Assembly (NCBI GenBank): GCA_963377175.1
Contig: CAUJNA010002879.1
Location: 74,501 to 138,500 of the forward strand
From: Effrenium voratum
Lineage: Eukaryota; Sar; Dinophyceae; Suessiales; Symbiodiniaceae
Direction: 5' to 3'
DNA: 64,000 nucleotides
Below: more notes on this DNA, generated by a model
What the model was told of the DNA's origin: nothing
The model's database searches: none
Seen by the model: the letters and a program-made list of their open reading frames with translations, nothing else
Numbering within the stretch: position 1 is the first letter of the stretch
DNA letters: not shown here

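Overview
The window reads as nuclear DNA of a dinoflagellate. Support comes from splice junctions that use GT, GC and some GA donors with AG (mostly AG|G) acceptors, ankyrin-repeat debris of the 'LLDAGADKGKAD' type, and a coding fraction of only a few per cent in a sea of small inverted-repeat elements. The species cannot be named from the sequence, and no spliced-leader relic was recognised.

The main content is one very long plus-strand gene that enters before base 88 and leaves after base 64000. It encodes tandem thrombospondin type 1 (TSP1/TSR) repeats. No long ORF shows it, because each repeat of about 55 residues is split over three to five exons of 19-71 nt, separated by introns of about 0.6 to 5 kb. 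I found the exons by the repeat signature (VDC, W..W..C..TCG.G...R.R.V, GG.PC.G...E..PC....C). I then tested whether neighbouring exons join in frame at usable splice sites. About twenty junctions do, with the Trp, Arg and Cys spacing kept across them. The best chain is 56826 > 58228 > 60200 > 61922 > 63872. Other good chains are 3865 > 4787 > 6408 > 7684 > 12263 > 13802, 18793 > 20283 > 22746 > 23837 > 25658 > 27341 > 28041, and 33847 > 35336 > 36621 > 37525 > 40522. Exons are still missing at about 0.13-3.86, 13.9-18.8, 29.5-33.8, 44.4-47.8 and 51.3-56.8 kb. The product is probably a large extracellular or cell-surface adhesive protein; the ends carrying any signal peptide or membrane anchor lie outside the window.

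The introns are packed with at least eight families of short (about 90-240 bp) terminal-inverted-repeat elements without coding capacity. One family I copy sits inside a family II copy and shows a TA target duplication. Other intron content: a 340-bp tandem array (10.3-12.1 kb), a 238/242-bp tandem array of eleven units (48.1-50.7 kb), a tandemly amplified broken ankyrin segment (24.2-25.3 kb), a tRNA-like SINE candidate (26.3 kb, minus strand), and an AT-rich island with a run of hairpins (8.65-10.11 kb) that looks foreign or organellar. There are many microsatellites, including TTGGGG, ACAGAC, GGGA and a 0.77-kb purine tract.

No prokaryotic operon, CRISPR array, rRNA gene or complete conventional gene was seen. 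Exon ends are read by eye and may be off by a few bases where GT and GC donors compete.
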